Below the pieces are notes generated by a model that was not told the DNA's origin, searched no databases, and was given only the letters and a program-made list of their open reading frames with translations. This document shows, in pieces, positions 35,216 through 44,618 of a stretch of DNA of 64,000 nt; positions within the stretch are counted from its first letter, which is position 1; the number at the start of each line of letters is the position of its first letter. The DNA comes from Natranaeroarchaeum sulfidigenes (GTDB lineage: Archaea; Halobacteriota; Halobacteria; Halobacteriales; Natronoarchaeaceae), in the NCBI RefSeq assembly GCF_017094485.1, contig NZ_CP064786.1, positions 1,984,001 to 2,048,000 of the forward strand, given 5' to 3'. The position numbers and the translations under genes were made by a program.

Positions 35216-35635
35216 ATGAGTACGGAAACACAGATCACGACAGTCGAGGACGTCCCGGCCGATACGACCGTACTTGTGACTGTCCGTGACATCGACTCGG
35301 GTGAGAAACGCGAGGCGATTCTGACAGAACTGGACGACGGCATCGCTGGATGGTTGAACTACTGTCAGCACTTCACCCACATCGCCCTGGACAAGGGCTC
35401 GGGCGCACCGATGCGGAACGGCGAAATCATCTGTGCGAACCACGGCGCATACTTCGAATCCGAGAGCGGTCTGTGTACCCACGGCCCCTGTGAGGGCGCA
35501 TATCTGGAAGCGCTCGACGTGACGACGGAAAACGGCGCGGTCTATCTATCTGACGACGACTACGAATTCGTTTCAGAAGGTGGTATCGAGGGCGATGATA
35601 CCGATCGCACGTCGACGTCGAACGTCGAATTCTAG
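35216..35635 (+). CDS. Rieske [2Fe-2S] domain protein
   Basis: A 139-residue soluble Rieske ferredoxin-like protein. The cluster ligands are C50-x-H52 in NYCQHFTH and C73-x2-H76 in ICANHGAYF. A second cysteine pair, C87 and C92 in GLCTHGPCEG, could make the disulfide that shields the cluster. There is no membrane anchor or signal, so it is likely cytoplasmic and serves a dioxygenase-like or reductase partner that is not in the window. The C-terminal 25 residues are acidic and disordered. It shares a CTAG stop with the convergent regulator gene. Confidence 0.88.
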   Translation: MSTETQITTVEDVPADTTVLVTVRDIDSGEKREAILTELDDGIAGWLNYCQHFTHIALDKGSGAPMRNGEIICANHGAYFESESGLCTHGPCEGAYLEALDVTTENGAVYLSDDDYEFVSEGGIEGDDTDRTSTSNVEF

Positions 35636-35922
35636 TCGATCCGGAAGGCTGGCTCCTCGATTCCTTCGTGTTTACACTCGGGACACCGCGAGGGGACGTT
35701 CGTCAGGTCGTCGAACTCGTCGAAACCACACTCCCGACAGGTCGGTGGTGCGACGAGGAGCTGTTCGTCGCTACCGTCCAGCGATCGTGCGAGATGCTGA
35801 ACGTGGGTTAGCGCGCTCCCGACCGAGACGTCGAACTCGGCTGCCAGTCCGCTCGGCGTCTCGGTGCGATCCCGGAGCGTTTGGGCGATCCGTTCGCGAG
35901 TCGTTTCCTCTGCTTCGCGCAT
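35632..35922 (-). CDS. Winged-helix regulator with C-terminal zinc ribbon
   Basis: A 96-residue protein. The N-terminal half is a winged helix (REAEETTRERIAQTLRDR, PSGLAAEFDVSVGSALTHVQ). The C-terminal half is a zinc ribbon, C-x2-C (CRECGF) and C-x2-C (CPECKHEG). The pattern matches a small haloarchaeal and euryarchaeal family of predicted transcription regulators. The ATG at 35922 was chosen because homologues begin MREAEETT; a longer frame would extend 18 codons into the next promoter. Target unknown. Confidence 0.75.
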   Translation of the reverse strand: MREAEETTRERIAQTLRDRTETPSGLAAEFDVSVGSALTHVQHLARSLDGSDEQLLVAPPTCRECGFDEFDDLTNVPSRCPECKHEGIEEPAFRID

Positions 35923-35972
35923 GTGTGTCTGGTTTTCGTATCGTCGCAAAACGCTATCGGTCGTCGTGTCGA

Positions 35973-36359
35973 TCACCGGCCACTCGTCGAACCACCGTCG
36001 GGGGTATCCGTCCGTGCGGACGGTTGACCGAACATCCCGAGCAACTTCCGGGCGTGGTCACGCTTTGCGAGAAACACCTCGCTGAGCGTCGGCGGATTCT
36101 CGATTCCTGCCCCGTCGATGATCGACTCCGGGACCGCGATCGTATCCGGCGGAATCCCCGAATCGCCGTGAACCGAGAAGTGCTGTCGGTCGAGTTTCAT
36201 CACCAGCGGTGCGTCGAGACGCTCTACCCCATCACCGGTCGCGTACAGCTCCTCGTTCACCTGTTCGTGTTGCTCTCGCTGCATGACCGCCCGATCACCG
36301 TCGAACGGTTCGACGTACAATCGACCGAAGTAGTAGCCGCTGGAGAACTCTTCGAACAT
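35973..36359 (-). CDS. Haloarchaeal conserved protein (DUF5802-like)
   Basis: A 128-residue soluble acidic protein starting MFEEFSSGYYFGRLYVEP. The N-terminal part is beta-rich (VMKLDRQHFSVHGD), and the C-terminal part is helical (LSEVFLAKRDHARKLLGMFG). I recognise the pattern as a haloarchaea-only family, recalled as DUF5802 and not verified. The start at ATG 36359 fits that family; an upstream in-frame start adds a Cys-rich unconserved segment. It lies upstream of, and on the same strand as, the zinc-ribbon regulator. Function unknown. Confidence 0.68.
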   Translation of the reverse strand: MFEEFSSGYYFGRLYVEPFDGDRAVMQREQHEQVNEELYATGDGVERLDAPLVMKLDRQHFSVHGDSGIPPDTIAVPESIIDGAGIENPPTLSEVFLAKRDHARKLLGMFGQPSARTDTPDGGSTSGR

Positions 36360-36589
36360 GCTATACGGTAACAAGAATCTCGACTGGGTATAAGCCTTCC
36401 GGCAAAAGCACTGCTTGCGCGGCACCCGGTGTTCTGGCAGCTGGGCGCACTTTGCTCATATACTCCCAGTATTACGCAATCTCTGCCCGTTTTAAACTCT
36501 CATATGCTGTATCAGGCCGTTTCTTGGGGTCAGTGAACGGAACGAACAAAAGTACGCTTTTTTAGGAGTACTGATGGTACGAGTGATCA

Positions 36590-37264
36590 ATGAGACCTCG
36601 TCGTGCGCTCGTACTAGCCGCGGTTACCGCCCTCGGTATCGTCGCTGTTGTCTCTCTCACAGGAGCGACAGCAGTGGCACTCGACGAGGGGGCTGAAGCC
36701 GAAAGTGCCGAGAACGCGAGCCTCGGTATGCAGACCGGGTCGTTCATGCAATCGAGCAGTGCTGGCGCGGAAAGCGCGGTGAGCGAGGGGATGTTCGATG
36801 TCGAGTACGACCGGGCCGATGATCGGGAAGCAGCCCTTGCTGAGCGTGCGGCGGGACTCGACGCCAGGCTGACAGCACTCGAACAACAGAAAGAATCGCT
36901 CGAAGAGCGTGACGAGGATGATGTCAGCACGGAGATCAGAATGAGCCGCGTTGCGAGCCAGATTCACTCGATCGACCGCGAAGTGAACAACTCCGCCGAG
37001 CGCGCAACGCAAGCGGGCCATTCCGGCACGGCTTTCGATGACCTCTCAGGGGACATCGCCGACCTGCGAGGACCTGACGTGGCTGCGGCAGCAGACGCAA
37101 CTCCCGGTGGTCCCGCCCCCGAAGACGTTGGTCCACCAGACGACGCACCGCCACGAAACGATACTCCGGCGGAGGATGACGAGCAGGGCTCCGACGATCA
37201 ACAGAACGATGAGTCGACAGAGACCGGGCAATCCGACCGTGAGGCCCCGCCCGCCGACCCGTGA
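36590..37264 (+). CDS. Secreted acidic hypothetical protein
   Basis: A 224-residue protein with a Sec-type signal peptide: basic RPRR, then a hydrophobic stretch to about residue 30 (ATAVA). The mature region has a predicted coiled-coil stretch (about 75-140, REAALAERAAGLDARLTALEQQ) and a disordered Pro/Asp/Glu/Asn-rich C-terminal tail. No domain is recognised. It lies 67 bp before a winged-helix regulator on the same strand. The strong promoter-like TTTTTT run before the ATG suggests independent transcription. Confidence 0.62.
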   Translation: MRPRRALVLAAVTALGIVAVVSLTGATAVALDEGAEAESAENASLGMQTGSFMQSSSAGAESAVSEGMFDVEYDRADDREAALAERAAGLDARLTALEQQKESLEERDEDDVSTEIRMSRVASQIHSIDREVNNSAERATQAGHSGTAFDDLSGDIADLRGPDVAAAADATPGGPAPEDVGPPDDAPPRNDTPAEDDEQGSDDQQNDESTETGQSDREAPPADP

Positions 37265-37331
37265 GGCCCCGGCAGCGAGACCCGTCCCCAAGCAGACACG
37301 CTTTTGATCACAGACAGCCAACTTACGGTAG

Positions 37332-37988
37332 ATGGACTCTGCAGCCCTGCTCGATCTCCTCGGTAACGAAAACCGCCGACGGATCCTCCGGCTTCTCGCA
37401 CACAAGCCCTGCTATGTCACCGAGATCAGCGAGTATCTCGATGTCAGTCCGAAAGCGGTGATCGATCATCTGCGAAAGCTCGAGGAGGCAGGGATCATCG
37501 AGAGCCGAACGGACAGCCAGCGCCGCAAATACTTTCATATCTCCCGCAATCTCCGTCTCGAAGTCAACGTCTCTCCCTACGAGTTCGGGACGAAAAGCGC
37601 CTATCCACGCAATCGGGCGCTGGACGTGACGACGTGGCGCTATCTCTCGCTCGATATCCACGCCAGCGAGGAGGGAGAGGACAGCCAGTCGCTCGCCGCC
37701 GAACTCCGCGAACTCGAACGCCTCGAAAACGAGCTGTCGATGGCCCAGCGCTGGGTACAGGGACGGCTCACCGACGTGCTCGACCGGCTCACGGACGAAC
37801 TCGACGCGACCGAGAACAGCCGACTGTACGCCGATGTGTTGCTCGAACTGGCCGACGAGCCGAAGGGGACGGACTCGATCAGCGAGGCCGTCGATGCGCC
37901 GCCCGGCATGATCGAGCAGGTGCTCGCGGAGATGGCGGACGAAGGGCTCGTCAGCCGCGTCACGGATGGCTGGACGCTCGTCGAATGA
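37332..37988 (+). CDS. ArsR-like winged-helix regulator
   Basis: A 218-residue transcriptional regulator. Residues 4-75 are an ArsR-type winged helix (LLGNENRRRILRLLAHKPCYV, SPKAVIDHLRKLEEAGIIESR, wing RRKYFHIS). A helical middle (105-160) probably dimerises, and the last 45 residues look like a second, short winged helix (SISEAVDAPPGMIEQVLAEM). Haloarchaea carry many regulators of this kind; some respond to metals, others act as general regulators. No ligand cysteines are clustered. It ends at the stop of a convergent membrane protein gene. Confidence 0.78.
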   Translation: MDSAALLDLLGNENRRRILRLLAHKPCYVTEISEYLDVSPKAVIDHLRKLEEAGIIESRTDSQRRKYFHISRNLRLEVNVSPYEFGTKSAYPRNRALDVTTWRYLSLDIHASEEGEDSQSLAAELRELERLENELSMAQRWVQGRLTDVLDRLTDELDATENSRLYADVLLELADEPKGTDSISEAVDAPPGMIEQVLAEMADEGLVSRVTDGWTLVE

Positions 37989-38474
37989 TCAGAGGTCCTG
38001 TGTCAGGCCGACACGCAGGTCGCGCCCGAAGTAGACGCCGAGTACAGCAAGGATAACACCCGCCGCTGCACCGATTCCAGTCAGCGTCAGCATCGAACCA
38101 GTTACGGTGGCCAGCGTGAGGTTCCCGACGAGGACGCCGAGTGCGCCGACCAGTCCACCGGCGACGGCGGATTCGCCGTAGCGTCGCCGACCGCTCACGA
38201 GGCCGACCGTAAACGCGCCGACGAACACGCCGAGTGGCCCGCCGACGAGGGGGACGAACGTGCTGCCGAGCTGGCCCAGGACGGCGAGGACGGCAAAGAC
38301 GACCAGAAACAGCTTCGGAGCGAAATACTCCGCGATCCGTGACTCCGCGGTAGAATCAGCGGTCGGCTCTGTCTCGCGCCGCTCCGTCGAATCGTCGAGG
38401 AGGCCCTCGTCGAAGCTCCCGGCGTCGACCTCCGAATCACGGGATCTGGAGAGCTGGTCGGTGCGCTCGCTCAT
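37989..38474 (-). CDS. Hypothetical membrane protein, DUF456-like
   Basis: A 161-residue protein: an N-terminal acidic, Ser/Thr-rich cytoplasmic tail of about 55 residues, then three or four hydrophobic spans with Gly-rich turns (VPLVGGPLGVFVGAF, GGLVGALGVLVG, GIGAAAGVILAVLGVYFG). The Gly-rich spans recall the DUF456 membrane family, but the match is not firm. It is convergent with the ArsR-like gene. Function unknown. Confidence 0.6.
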   Translation of the reverse strand: MSERTDQLSRSRDSEVDAGSFDEGLLDDSTERRETEPTADSTAESRIAEYFAPKLFLVVFAVLAVLGQLGSTFVPLVGGPLGVFVGAFTVGLVSGRRRYGESAVAGGLVGALGVLVGNLTLATVTGSMLTLTGIGAAAGVILAVLGVYFGRDLRVGLTQDL

Positions 38475-38587
38475 ACTTGCACCTGGGACGCGACGCTCAT
38501 GGGCTTTTGGGTTGGCCCTGCGATCGACTCGGAGCCACGAACGGACGAAAGGGTGGGTTCAAGTCCCGCCGGTCTGAACGGTGGCGT

Positions 38588-39829
38588 ATGAACGCAGGCG
38601 ATCACGTGCGGATCAACCGCGATGGACAGTACTACGAGGGCGTCCTCCTCCCCTCGACGACCGCCGAGCATCTGGTGGTCAAGCTGGAAGGAGGCTACAA
38701 CGTCGGCATCGACCGCGAGGGAGCCAGTGTCGAAGTCATCGAAGCGGATGTCCACGAGATCGAAGAGACCGGAGACGACGGCGGCTCGACCGTCGAGTTC
38801 GACGAGGAACTGCCGACGATCTCGCTGATCTCGACCGGCGGTACGATCGCCTCAACCGTCGACTATCGAACCGGCGCGGTGACCGCCCAGTTCGACGCCG
38901 AGGACGTCCTTCGCGCCGTGCCGGATCTGGCTGGCCGCGCGAACTACCGCGGGCGCGTCGTGGCGAACATCCTCAGCGAGAACATGACGCCAGACGTCTG
39001 GATCGATCTCGCCGAGGCCGTCCACGAGGAGATCGAGGCCGGAGCCGACGGCGTCGTCGTGATGCACGGTACCGACACGATGCAGTTCTCCGCGAGCGCG
39101 CTCTCATTCATGCTCGATACGCCGGTACCGATCGTCTTTACCGGCAGCCAGCGCTCGGCCGATCGCCCCTCGTCGGATAACGTTATGAACGCCGTCTCGG
39201 CGGTCGAAGCCGCGAAAAGCGACTGTGCGGAAGTACTCGTCTGTATGCACGCCGACGAATCGGACGATCGGTGCGCGCTCCATCGGGGCACCCGGGTTCG
39301 AAAAAACCACACGTCCCGCCGTGACGCCTTCGAGACGGTCGGCGCGGAGCCCCTCGGCGAGATCGACTACGACGACCTGGAGATCGAGTGGCGGCGCGAC
39401 TACGCCGAGCGCGGCGAGACGGATCTCGAAATCGCGGCCGACCTCAACGCCGAGGTCGCGCTGGTGAAGTTCACGCCCGGCTTCGATCCCGCCGTTCTGG
39501 ACCTCGCCACAGAAAGGGATGGGATCATCATCGAGGGGACCGGACTGGGACACGTCCACTCCGATCTGATCGAGCGGATCGGCGAGATCGTCGACGCGGG
39601 AACGCCGGTCGTGATGACCAGCCAGTGTCTCGATGGGCGCGTCTGTGATCGCGTCTACGACACGGGCCGTGACCTGCTCGACGCTGGCGTGATCGAGGGC
39701 GAGGATATGCTGCCGGGGACGGCGAAGGTCAAACTGATGTGGACCCTGGCGAACAGCGACGATCCCGAGACGGCGATGCAGCGGCCGTTCGCGGGCGAGA
39801 TTACCGAGCGATCGGTGCCCTGGGAGTAA
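38588..39829 (+). CDS. gatD: Glu-tRNA(Gln) amidotransferase subunit D
   Basis: A 413-residue asparaginase-like subunit of the archaeal GatDE complex, which converts Glu-tRNA(Gln) to Gln-tRNA(Gln) using ammonia from glutamine or asparagine. The N-terminal 55 residues form the small beta-barrel domain specific to GatD. The asparaginase domain then has STGGTIAS (T83, T86) and HGTDTMQFSA (T162, D163). Length and domain order match known GatD. The partner gatE is not in this window. The start is ATG 38588. Confidence 0.95.
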   Translation: MNAGDHVRINRDGQYYEGVLLPSTTAEHLVVKLEGGYNVGIDREGASVEVIEADVHEIEETGDDGGSTVEFDEELPTISLISTGGTIASTVDYRTGAVTAQFDAEDVLRAVPDLAGRANYRGRVVANILSENMTPDVWIDLAEAVHEEIEAGADGVVVMHGTDTMQFSASALSFMLDTPVPIVFTGSQRSADRPSSDNVMNAVSAVEAAKSDCAEVLVCMHADESDDRCALHRGTRVRKNHTSRRDAFETVGAEPLGEIDYDDLEIEWRRDYAERGETDLEIAADLNAEVALVKFTPGFDPAVLDLATERDGIIIEGTGLGHVHSDLIERIGEIVDAGTPVVMTSQCLDGRVCDRVYDTGRDLLDAGVIEGEDMLPGTAKVKLMWTLANSDDPETAMQRPFAGEITERSVPWE

Positions 39830-39833
39830 ACCA

Positions 39834-40745
39834 ATGCCCGAGTTCAGCGTCCGTCAGGCACGGCTCTCGGACTACGAGGCAGTTGTTGGCTTCACCGGAG
39901 ACACCTGGCCTAATCAGGAAACCGGCGATTACATCCCGCGGGTCTTCGAGCAATGGGTCAAGAGCGACGGCCCTGACCAGCGGACGTTCGTCCTCGAAGC
40001 CGACGGTGAGGTCGCCGGACTGCTGCAGGGCGTCATGCTCTCTGCGTACGAGGCGTGGGCACAGGGGATGCGCGTCGCGCCCGCCGCCCGCGGTCACGGC
40101 GCGAGCCGACGGATGAACGACCGACTGTTCGACTGGGCCGCCGAGCAGGGTGCGATGGTCTGTCGGAACATGGTCTTTTCATGGAACATGGCTGGGCTCG
40201 GTACCAGCCGGGCGGTCGGCTACGATCCTGGCACCGAGTTCCGGTGGGCGCTCCCGACGCCGGACGCCGACGCAACCGCTGAGACTGACTACCGGCTCGT
40301 CGACTCGCCCGACGCGGCGTGGACGTACTGGACCCGTAGCGACGCCCACACCGCGCTCTCGGGGCTCGCCCTCGACATCGACGAACCGTGGGCGCTGGCC
40401 ACACTGACCCGGGAACGACTCGGGACAGATGCCGAGCGGGTAATCGCCGTTCAGGACGACGGAACTGAGGCGTTTACCTTCCGGCTCCGGAGCTACGACC
40501 GGGAGAACGAGGACGGTGAAGAACTGACCTGGGCCGAGTACGGGGTCGCCGCGTGGGCCGACGTCCCCGCTGCCCGCGCGCTCTTTGCGGCGATCCGACG
40601 TGATAGCGCGAGTGTCGGTGCCGATCGGACCCGCGTCTTGCTCCCCGAGACGCCTCGACACGTCACCGATGCCGTCCACGTCGGGAGTGAGGTGAGCGAG
40701 GACCCGGATTTCGTGCTGGAAGCCGACCTCTCTGCGCGGCGCTGA
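39834..40745 (+). CDS. GNAT-family N-acetyltransferase
   Basis: A 303-residue protein. The N-terminal half is a GNAT domain: VRQARLSDYEAVVGFTGDTW, then GMRVAPAARGHGASRRMNDRL, where VAPAARGHG is the acetyl-CoA pyrophosphate loop. The C-terminal half has a second, weaker alpha/beta module of the GNAT type. Substrate unknown. It begins four bases after gatD, so the two are probably co-transcribed, but no functional link is known. Confidence 0.82.
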   Translation: MPEFSVRQARLSDYEAVVGFTGDTWPNQETGDYIPRVFEQWVKSDGPDQRTFVLEADGEVAGLLQGVMLSAYEAWAQGMRVAPAARGHGASRRMNDRLFDWAAEQGAMVCRNMVFSWNMAGLGTSRAVGYDPGTEFRWALPTPDADATAETDYRLVDSPDAAWTYWTRSDAHTALSGLALDIDEPWALATLTRERLGTDAERVIAVQDDGTEAFTFRLRSYDRENEDGEELTWAEYGVAAWADVPAARALFAAIRRDSASVGADRTRVLLPETPRHVTDAVHVGSEVSEDPDFVLEADLSARR

Positions 40746-40814
40746 CGGGAACATAATGTTCGATGGTCGCCGGGAGCCGTACTTTCTTGAGGGTCTACCC
40801 TGTCGGTTCGACGC

Positions 40815-41576
40815 ATGGAGATCAGTGACGACGACGGAGTTCGAACCATAACGTTCGACCGCCCCGGCGTGATGAACGCCCTGACGATGGAGACGGCGAC
40901 GGAACTCGCCGAAACGATCGAGGACGTCGGACCGGACACACACGACGCGGTAGTCCTAACCGGCGAGGGAGACGCGTTCTGTGCAGGCGGTGATATCGAA
41001 GCGATGGTCGATACCGAGCCGAACGCAGTCGAGACGTTCGACGGGATCGCCGAGACGTTCGGGCGCGTGGTCGAGGCCGCACTCACCTCTCGCGTCCCGG
41101 TCGTCGCTAAAATAAACGGCGACGCGGTGGGGGCAGGCCTCGCACTCGCCGCAGTCAGTGATTTCGCATACGCCGCCGAATCCGCACAGCTCAGCTGTGC
41201 CTTTGTCCGTGTCGGCCTGATCCCCGATACTGGCGGGACCTTCCTGTTGCCACAGCTGGTCGGACTCCGAACTGCGAAGCGACTAACAATGACCGGCGAG
41301 TTTATTTCGGCGGCCGAAGCGGCCGACCTCGATCTGCTCAACGACGCCGTCCCCGACGACCAACTCGACGGGCGAGTCGAGGAGCTACTGGAGACGCTCC
41401 GGAACCGCCCGACCGAGACCGTCGGGCTGACCAAACGCGCGCTCCACGAGAACGCGAGCAAGCACTGGCGAGAGGCGCTCGATCACGAAAACGCGATGCA
41501 GACGATGGCCCGAGATACGCCGGAACACGAGGAAGGCGTCGCGGCGTTCCTCGAAGGACGCGATCCCGAGTTCTAG
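40815..41576 (+). CDS. Enoyl-CoA hydratase/isomerase family protein
   Basis: A 253-residue crotonase-fold enzyme. The oxyanion-hole segments are visible: GEGDAFCAGGDIEAM and INGDAVGAGLALAAVSD. The position following LIPDTGGTFLLPQLVG carries the usual active-site region, but Asp/Thr replaces one of the two catalytic glutamates of classic hydratases, so an isomerase or other crotonase reaction is possible. It probably acts in beta-oxidation with the acyl-CoA dehydrogenases encoded elsewhere in the window. The TAG stop is adjacent to the samp1 stop on the other strand. Confidence 0.85.
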   Translation: MEISDDDGVRTITFDRPGVMNALTMETATELAETIEDVGPDTHDAVVLTGEGDAFCAGGDIEAMVDTEPNAVETFDGIAETFGRVVEAALTSRVPVVAKINGDAVGAGLALAAVSDFAYAAESAQLSCAFVRVGLIPDTGGTFLLPQLVGLRTAKRLTMTGEFISAAEAADLDLLNDAVPDDQLDGRVEELLETLRNRPTETVGLTKRALHENASKHWREALDHENAMQTMARDTPEHEEGVAAFLEGRDPEF

Positions 41577-41855
41577 CTAGCCGCCGCTGACCGGTGGAAA
41601 CAGCGCCAGTTCGTCGCCGTCGTCGAGCGTCGCATCGAGCCCGTCCCCGTTTGTACCTACGTTCGAGCCGTTCCGCAGGATGTTGATATGCTCTCTGAGC
41701 TCTCCTTCGTCGGTCAGTACCCGCGACTCCAGCGCCTCGTGCTCGGCGAGGAGGGCATCCAGTGCGTCGCCGACGGTGTCTCCCGGCCCGATGTCTACCT
41801 CGACGTGCTTGCCGCCCGCGTGTTCGGCGAGGTCCGCGAACAGTTTCCACTCCAT
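41577..41855 (-). CDS. samp1: Ubiquitin-like small archaeal modifier protein 1
   Basis: A 92-residue beta-grasp protein related to MoaD. It begins MEWKLFADLAE and ends ALFPPVSGG, with the C-terminal Gly-Gly that E1-like enzymes (UbaA) activate for attachment to target lysines or for sulfur transfer. The sequence closely follows the Haloferax SAMP1 pattern, including HINILRNG in the middle. It likely serves both protein conjugation and molybdopterin synthase sulfur supply. Length and both termini are complete. Confidence 0.93.
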   Translation of the reverse strand: MEWKLFADLAEHAGGKHVEVDIGPGDTVGDALDALLAEHEALESRVLTDEGELREHINILRNGSNVGTNGDGLDATLDDGDELALFPPVSGG

Positions 41856-41941
41856 ACGAGGCGGTCACCGCCCCGAGAGCAAGTAGCTTGCGCCTCACCT
41901 TCCGACGCCGGTTTATACGACAACCGCGTTACTGATCGAGT

Positions 41942-43114
41942 ATGGCCTGGAGTCGGAAACTGCTCGCCGCCCGCGCGGCAGTGGGACTGACGACGCTCGT
42001 CGCAGTGCTGTCTGTGCTGACCGGTATCCTGCATATCGGGAACGTCACGTTCGAGGCGATCATCCCGCTGGAACCGTATATCCCGGACGCGATCCAGCGA
42101 ACCGCGGGCTTTACCGGAACACTTACCGGCTTCCTCATGCTCGGCGCGGCGTACGGCCTCAAGCGGGGGCTTCGGGTCGCCTGGTACGCCGTCATCGTCC
42201 TGCTGCCGTTCACTGCCCTGCAGGGGGTGGTCCAGTCGAGCCCGGTTTCGCTGCCGCTGGTCGCGCTCTCGCTTCTGTCCATGCCGACGGTGGCCCTGCA
42301 CCGCCAGCAGTTCGACCGCGAGCTTGCGCTATCGACCACGCAACTCGCCGCGGCTATCGCGCTGATCGGGACGCAGGCGTACGGAACGGTCGGAACCTAT
42401 ATTCTCCGTGATGACTTTCAGGATGTTACCACGATCCTCGACGCCTTTTATTACACCATCGTCACGGCAACCACGGTCGGGTACGGTGACGCCCACCCCG
42501 TCGGTCCCGAAGGACGGCTCTTCGCGATGTCGGTCGTGGTGTTCGGTACGGCGAGTTTTGCGGTCGCACTCGGGTCACTTTTGGGGCCTGCCATCGAAGC
42601 CAGACTCAGCAAGGCACTTGGAAAGATGAGCGATTCACAGCTAGAACTCCTTGAGGACCACGTCCTCATCCTCGGCGATGGCGAGCTCACAGCGCCTGTC
42701 GTGAGCGGCCTGCAGGACAGTGAGACTGATTTCGTCGTGATCACGGCCAACAGAGAGCGCGTTTCGTCGCTCTCGGAGCGAGGGGTCAACTCGTTTACTG
42801 GCAACCCAAGCGACGAGGAGCCGATGCGTCGCGCAAAAATCGGAAATGCTCGGGCGCTAGTGGTTGCGACCAACGACGACGCACAGGACGCACTGGCGAT
42901 CTTGACGGCGCGACAGCTCCAGCCAGACATCCGGATCGTCGCCGCAGCAACGGATCGCGAAAACGTCTCGAAGCTTCGCCACGCTGGTGCTGACACCGTA
43001 ATCAGTCCAGCGACCATCGGCGGGCAGATGCTCGTCGACTCGGCGCTCGGGGGAAGCGACACGACGGTCCCTGGACTCTCGAACATGCTCGGAGATGACA
43101 GCAGTGAGACGTGA
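41942..43114 (+). CDS. Potassium channel with RCK/TrkA-N domain
   Basis: A 390-residue membrane protein. Four N-terminal spans (about 14-140) precede the pore module, whose selectivity filter TTVGYGD lies at 177-183 between the two pore helices. From about 235 a RCK/TrkA-N Rossmann domain starts with DHVLILGDGE and continues to 370. Such channels open on ligand binding to the RCK ring, and in halophiles help keep the high cytoplasmic potassium in balance. The presence of six spans suggests a Kv-like layout, but no charged S4 is visible. Confidence 0.86.
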   Translation: MAWSRKLLAARAAVGLTTLVAVLSVLTGILHIGNVTFEAIIPLEPYIPDAIQRTAGFTGTLTGFLMLGAAYGLKRGLRVAWYAVIVLLPFTALQGVVQSSPVSLPLVALSLLSMPTVALHRQQFDRELALSTTQLAAAIALIGTQAYGTVGTYILRDDFQDVTTILDAFYYTIVTATTVGYGDAHPVGPEGRLFAMSVVVFGTASFAVALGSLLGPAIEARLSKALGKMSDSQLELLEDHVLILGDGELTAPVVSGLQDSETDFVVITANRERVSSLSERGVNSFTGNPSDEEPMRRAKIGNARALVVATNDDAQDALAILTARQLQPDIRIVAAATDRENVSKLRHAGADTVISPATIGGQMLVDSALGGSDTTVPGLSNMLGDDSSET

Positions 43115-43294
43115 CCGGTTCCGGATGTGAACCTCGACCACGGATCGTACGGACGGTGTGGGAGAAGGGGTAAATCGGATTGTACAACCCGGTTGCAACA
43201 GTGCCACAGTTTGGCCATCTTTTTATTATCGGATCGTGGAACTCGAATTACAGTCGATCCGCCACACGGGGGTGTGCGGGGCTAAGGGATTCCA

Positions 43295-43597
43295 ATGATG
43301 GCCGACCAACAGTACGAACAGAAACTACGCATCGAACGAAACGAACACTCGTTTGTCGTCGACCACGACAGGCCAGAGCGGACGGCAACTGTACTGATCG
43401 ACGTTGTCGCGTCGCTACGTGATGTCGACCAGACGACACTCGAACCGCTATACAATACGGTTGATCCGGAAGCACTCGGCTCACTCTGTACCAGCACCGA
43501 TTGCTCGCTTCGGATATCGTTCCAGTACGAAGGGTACGCCGTAACGATCTCGGGTGACGGCCGGATCAAGCTCGTCGAAACGTCCGAAGACAAGTAG
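43295..43597 (+). CDS. HalOD1 output domain protein
   Basis: A 100-residue protein made almost wholly of a HalOD1 module, the haloarchaeal output domain 1: LRDVDQTTLEPLYNTVDPEALGSL, then ISFQYEGYAVTISGDGRIKLV. In larger proteins this domain follows sensor or receiver modules; stand-alone copies are common and their output is unknown. Two consecutive ATGs give a one-residue uncertainty in the start. A TATA-like TTTATTAT box is about 65 bases upstream. Confidence 0.78.
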   Translation: MMADQQYEQKLRIERNEHSFVVDHDRPERTATVLIDVVASLRDVDQTTLEPLYNTVDPEALGSLCTSTDCSLRISFQYEGYAVTISGDGRIKLVETSEDK

Positions 43598-43691
43598 ACC
43601 GGTCCGCGGCACTGACCCGACTGCCCAACGTAGTCACGACACGGTTGCAGACACAACGATTATAGTTCCTGCCCGCATGATAGGAAATGGC

Positions 43692-44618
43692 ATGGCTTCT
43701 CCACAGACGGCAAATGCGGGCCACTACCGGATCGGGGAGCCACAGTTACAGCAGGGCTGTTCAGGCATCGAGTGTACCGTCGGCGAGGTTCTTTCTTCGG
43801 ACCTAGTTCTGGTTGCGATCGCAGCGGTTGCGACAATCACCCTTGTCGCGTTCACCTATCTTGCGAGCGCTCGCAGGGAGTGTTCAGAAGAAACCGAGCG
43901 TGTTCGGGCCGAAAAGCAAGCGTTCGGACGCTTCGTGAACGGGATTCACGAACTGCAGCCGTCGACGATGCAACCACAGATGGTGAGCAACGGCGGTGCA
44001 ACGATGAGCCGGACCAACACCGGGCCAGCGTCAACGCAGCTACAGGACGTCTACGAACTGTACGAAACTACCGTAATGGACGTCCCTCACTACGATGCGG
44101 ATTACGGCGAACCCCTGCGGGAAAACATGGCGATCGAACTCGGCGAGGAGGTAACTACAGCGCTCGATACGACATCCGAGTTCACCCCCCAGATCAAACA
44201 GGCCCTCGTACAGAAAGGTACCGAGACAAAAACACGTCGAGAACGCTTTTTGGAAACCCTTGAGGCGGAATCCGATTCCATCCAGCGGACACACGACGCG
44301 CTGGCAAACATCGACCGCCGAGTCGGGGATATCGATGACGGTAGACGCCTCGGGCAGTCCTACGAGGAACTCGAACACCACTGGCGAGAACTGGACGCGC
44401 TGGAAGACGAATGTGAGTCCGTACTAGAACGGCGACAGGGACAGGTCCGTTCCGGAGTTAGCGCGTCACACTGGCGTGGCGACGGTCACAGCCTCTGTGC
44501 ATACCTCTACGATTCGTTACCAGTCGAGTACCCCGCGCTTGCGGAAGGGATACTGCTCTTCGATCGGATCAGGACGACCAAGCGCAAGTTCACGGAATCA
44601 CTGACCCGGCGCGTGTAG
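43692..44618 (+). CDS. Membrane-anchored coiled-coil protein (DUF7260-like)
   Basis: A 308-residue protein with an N-terminal segment, one transmembrane helix (about 38-58, LVLVAIAAVATITLVAFTY), then a long charged helical region with predicted coiled coil (about 60-85 and 180-250). The pattern resembles a haloarchaeal family recalled as DUF7260. Short basic tail. The start is placed at ATG 43692, about 30 bases after a TATA-like ATTATAG box; ATG 43677 is the alternative. Function unknown. Confidence 0.65.
   Translation: MASPQTANAGHYRIGEPQLQQGCSGIECTVGEVLSSDLVLVAIAAVATITLVAFTYLASARRECSEETERVRAEKQAFGRFVNGIHELQPSTMQPQMVSNGGATMSRTNTGPASTQLQDVYELYETTVMDVPHYDADYGEPLRENMAIELGEEVTTALDTTSEFTPQIKQALVQKGTETKTRRERFLETLEAESDSIQRTHDALANIDRRVGDIDDGRRLGQSYEELEHHWRELDALEDECESVLERRQGQVRSGVSASHWRGDGHSLCAYLYDSLPVEYPALAEGILLFDRIRTTKRKFTESLTRRV

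Noticed and set aside
38553-38577. T-arm-like sequence (GTGGG-TTCAAGT-CCCGC) just before gatD
   Set aside because: No matching acceptor 5' strand, D-arm or anticodon arm was found upstream. Without these it is chance or an unprovable tRNA remnant.
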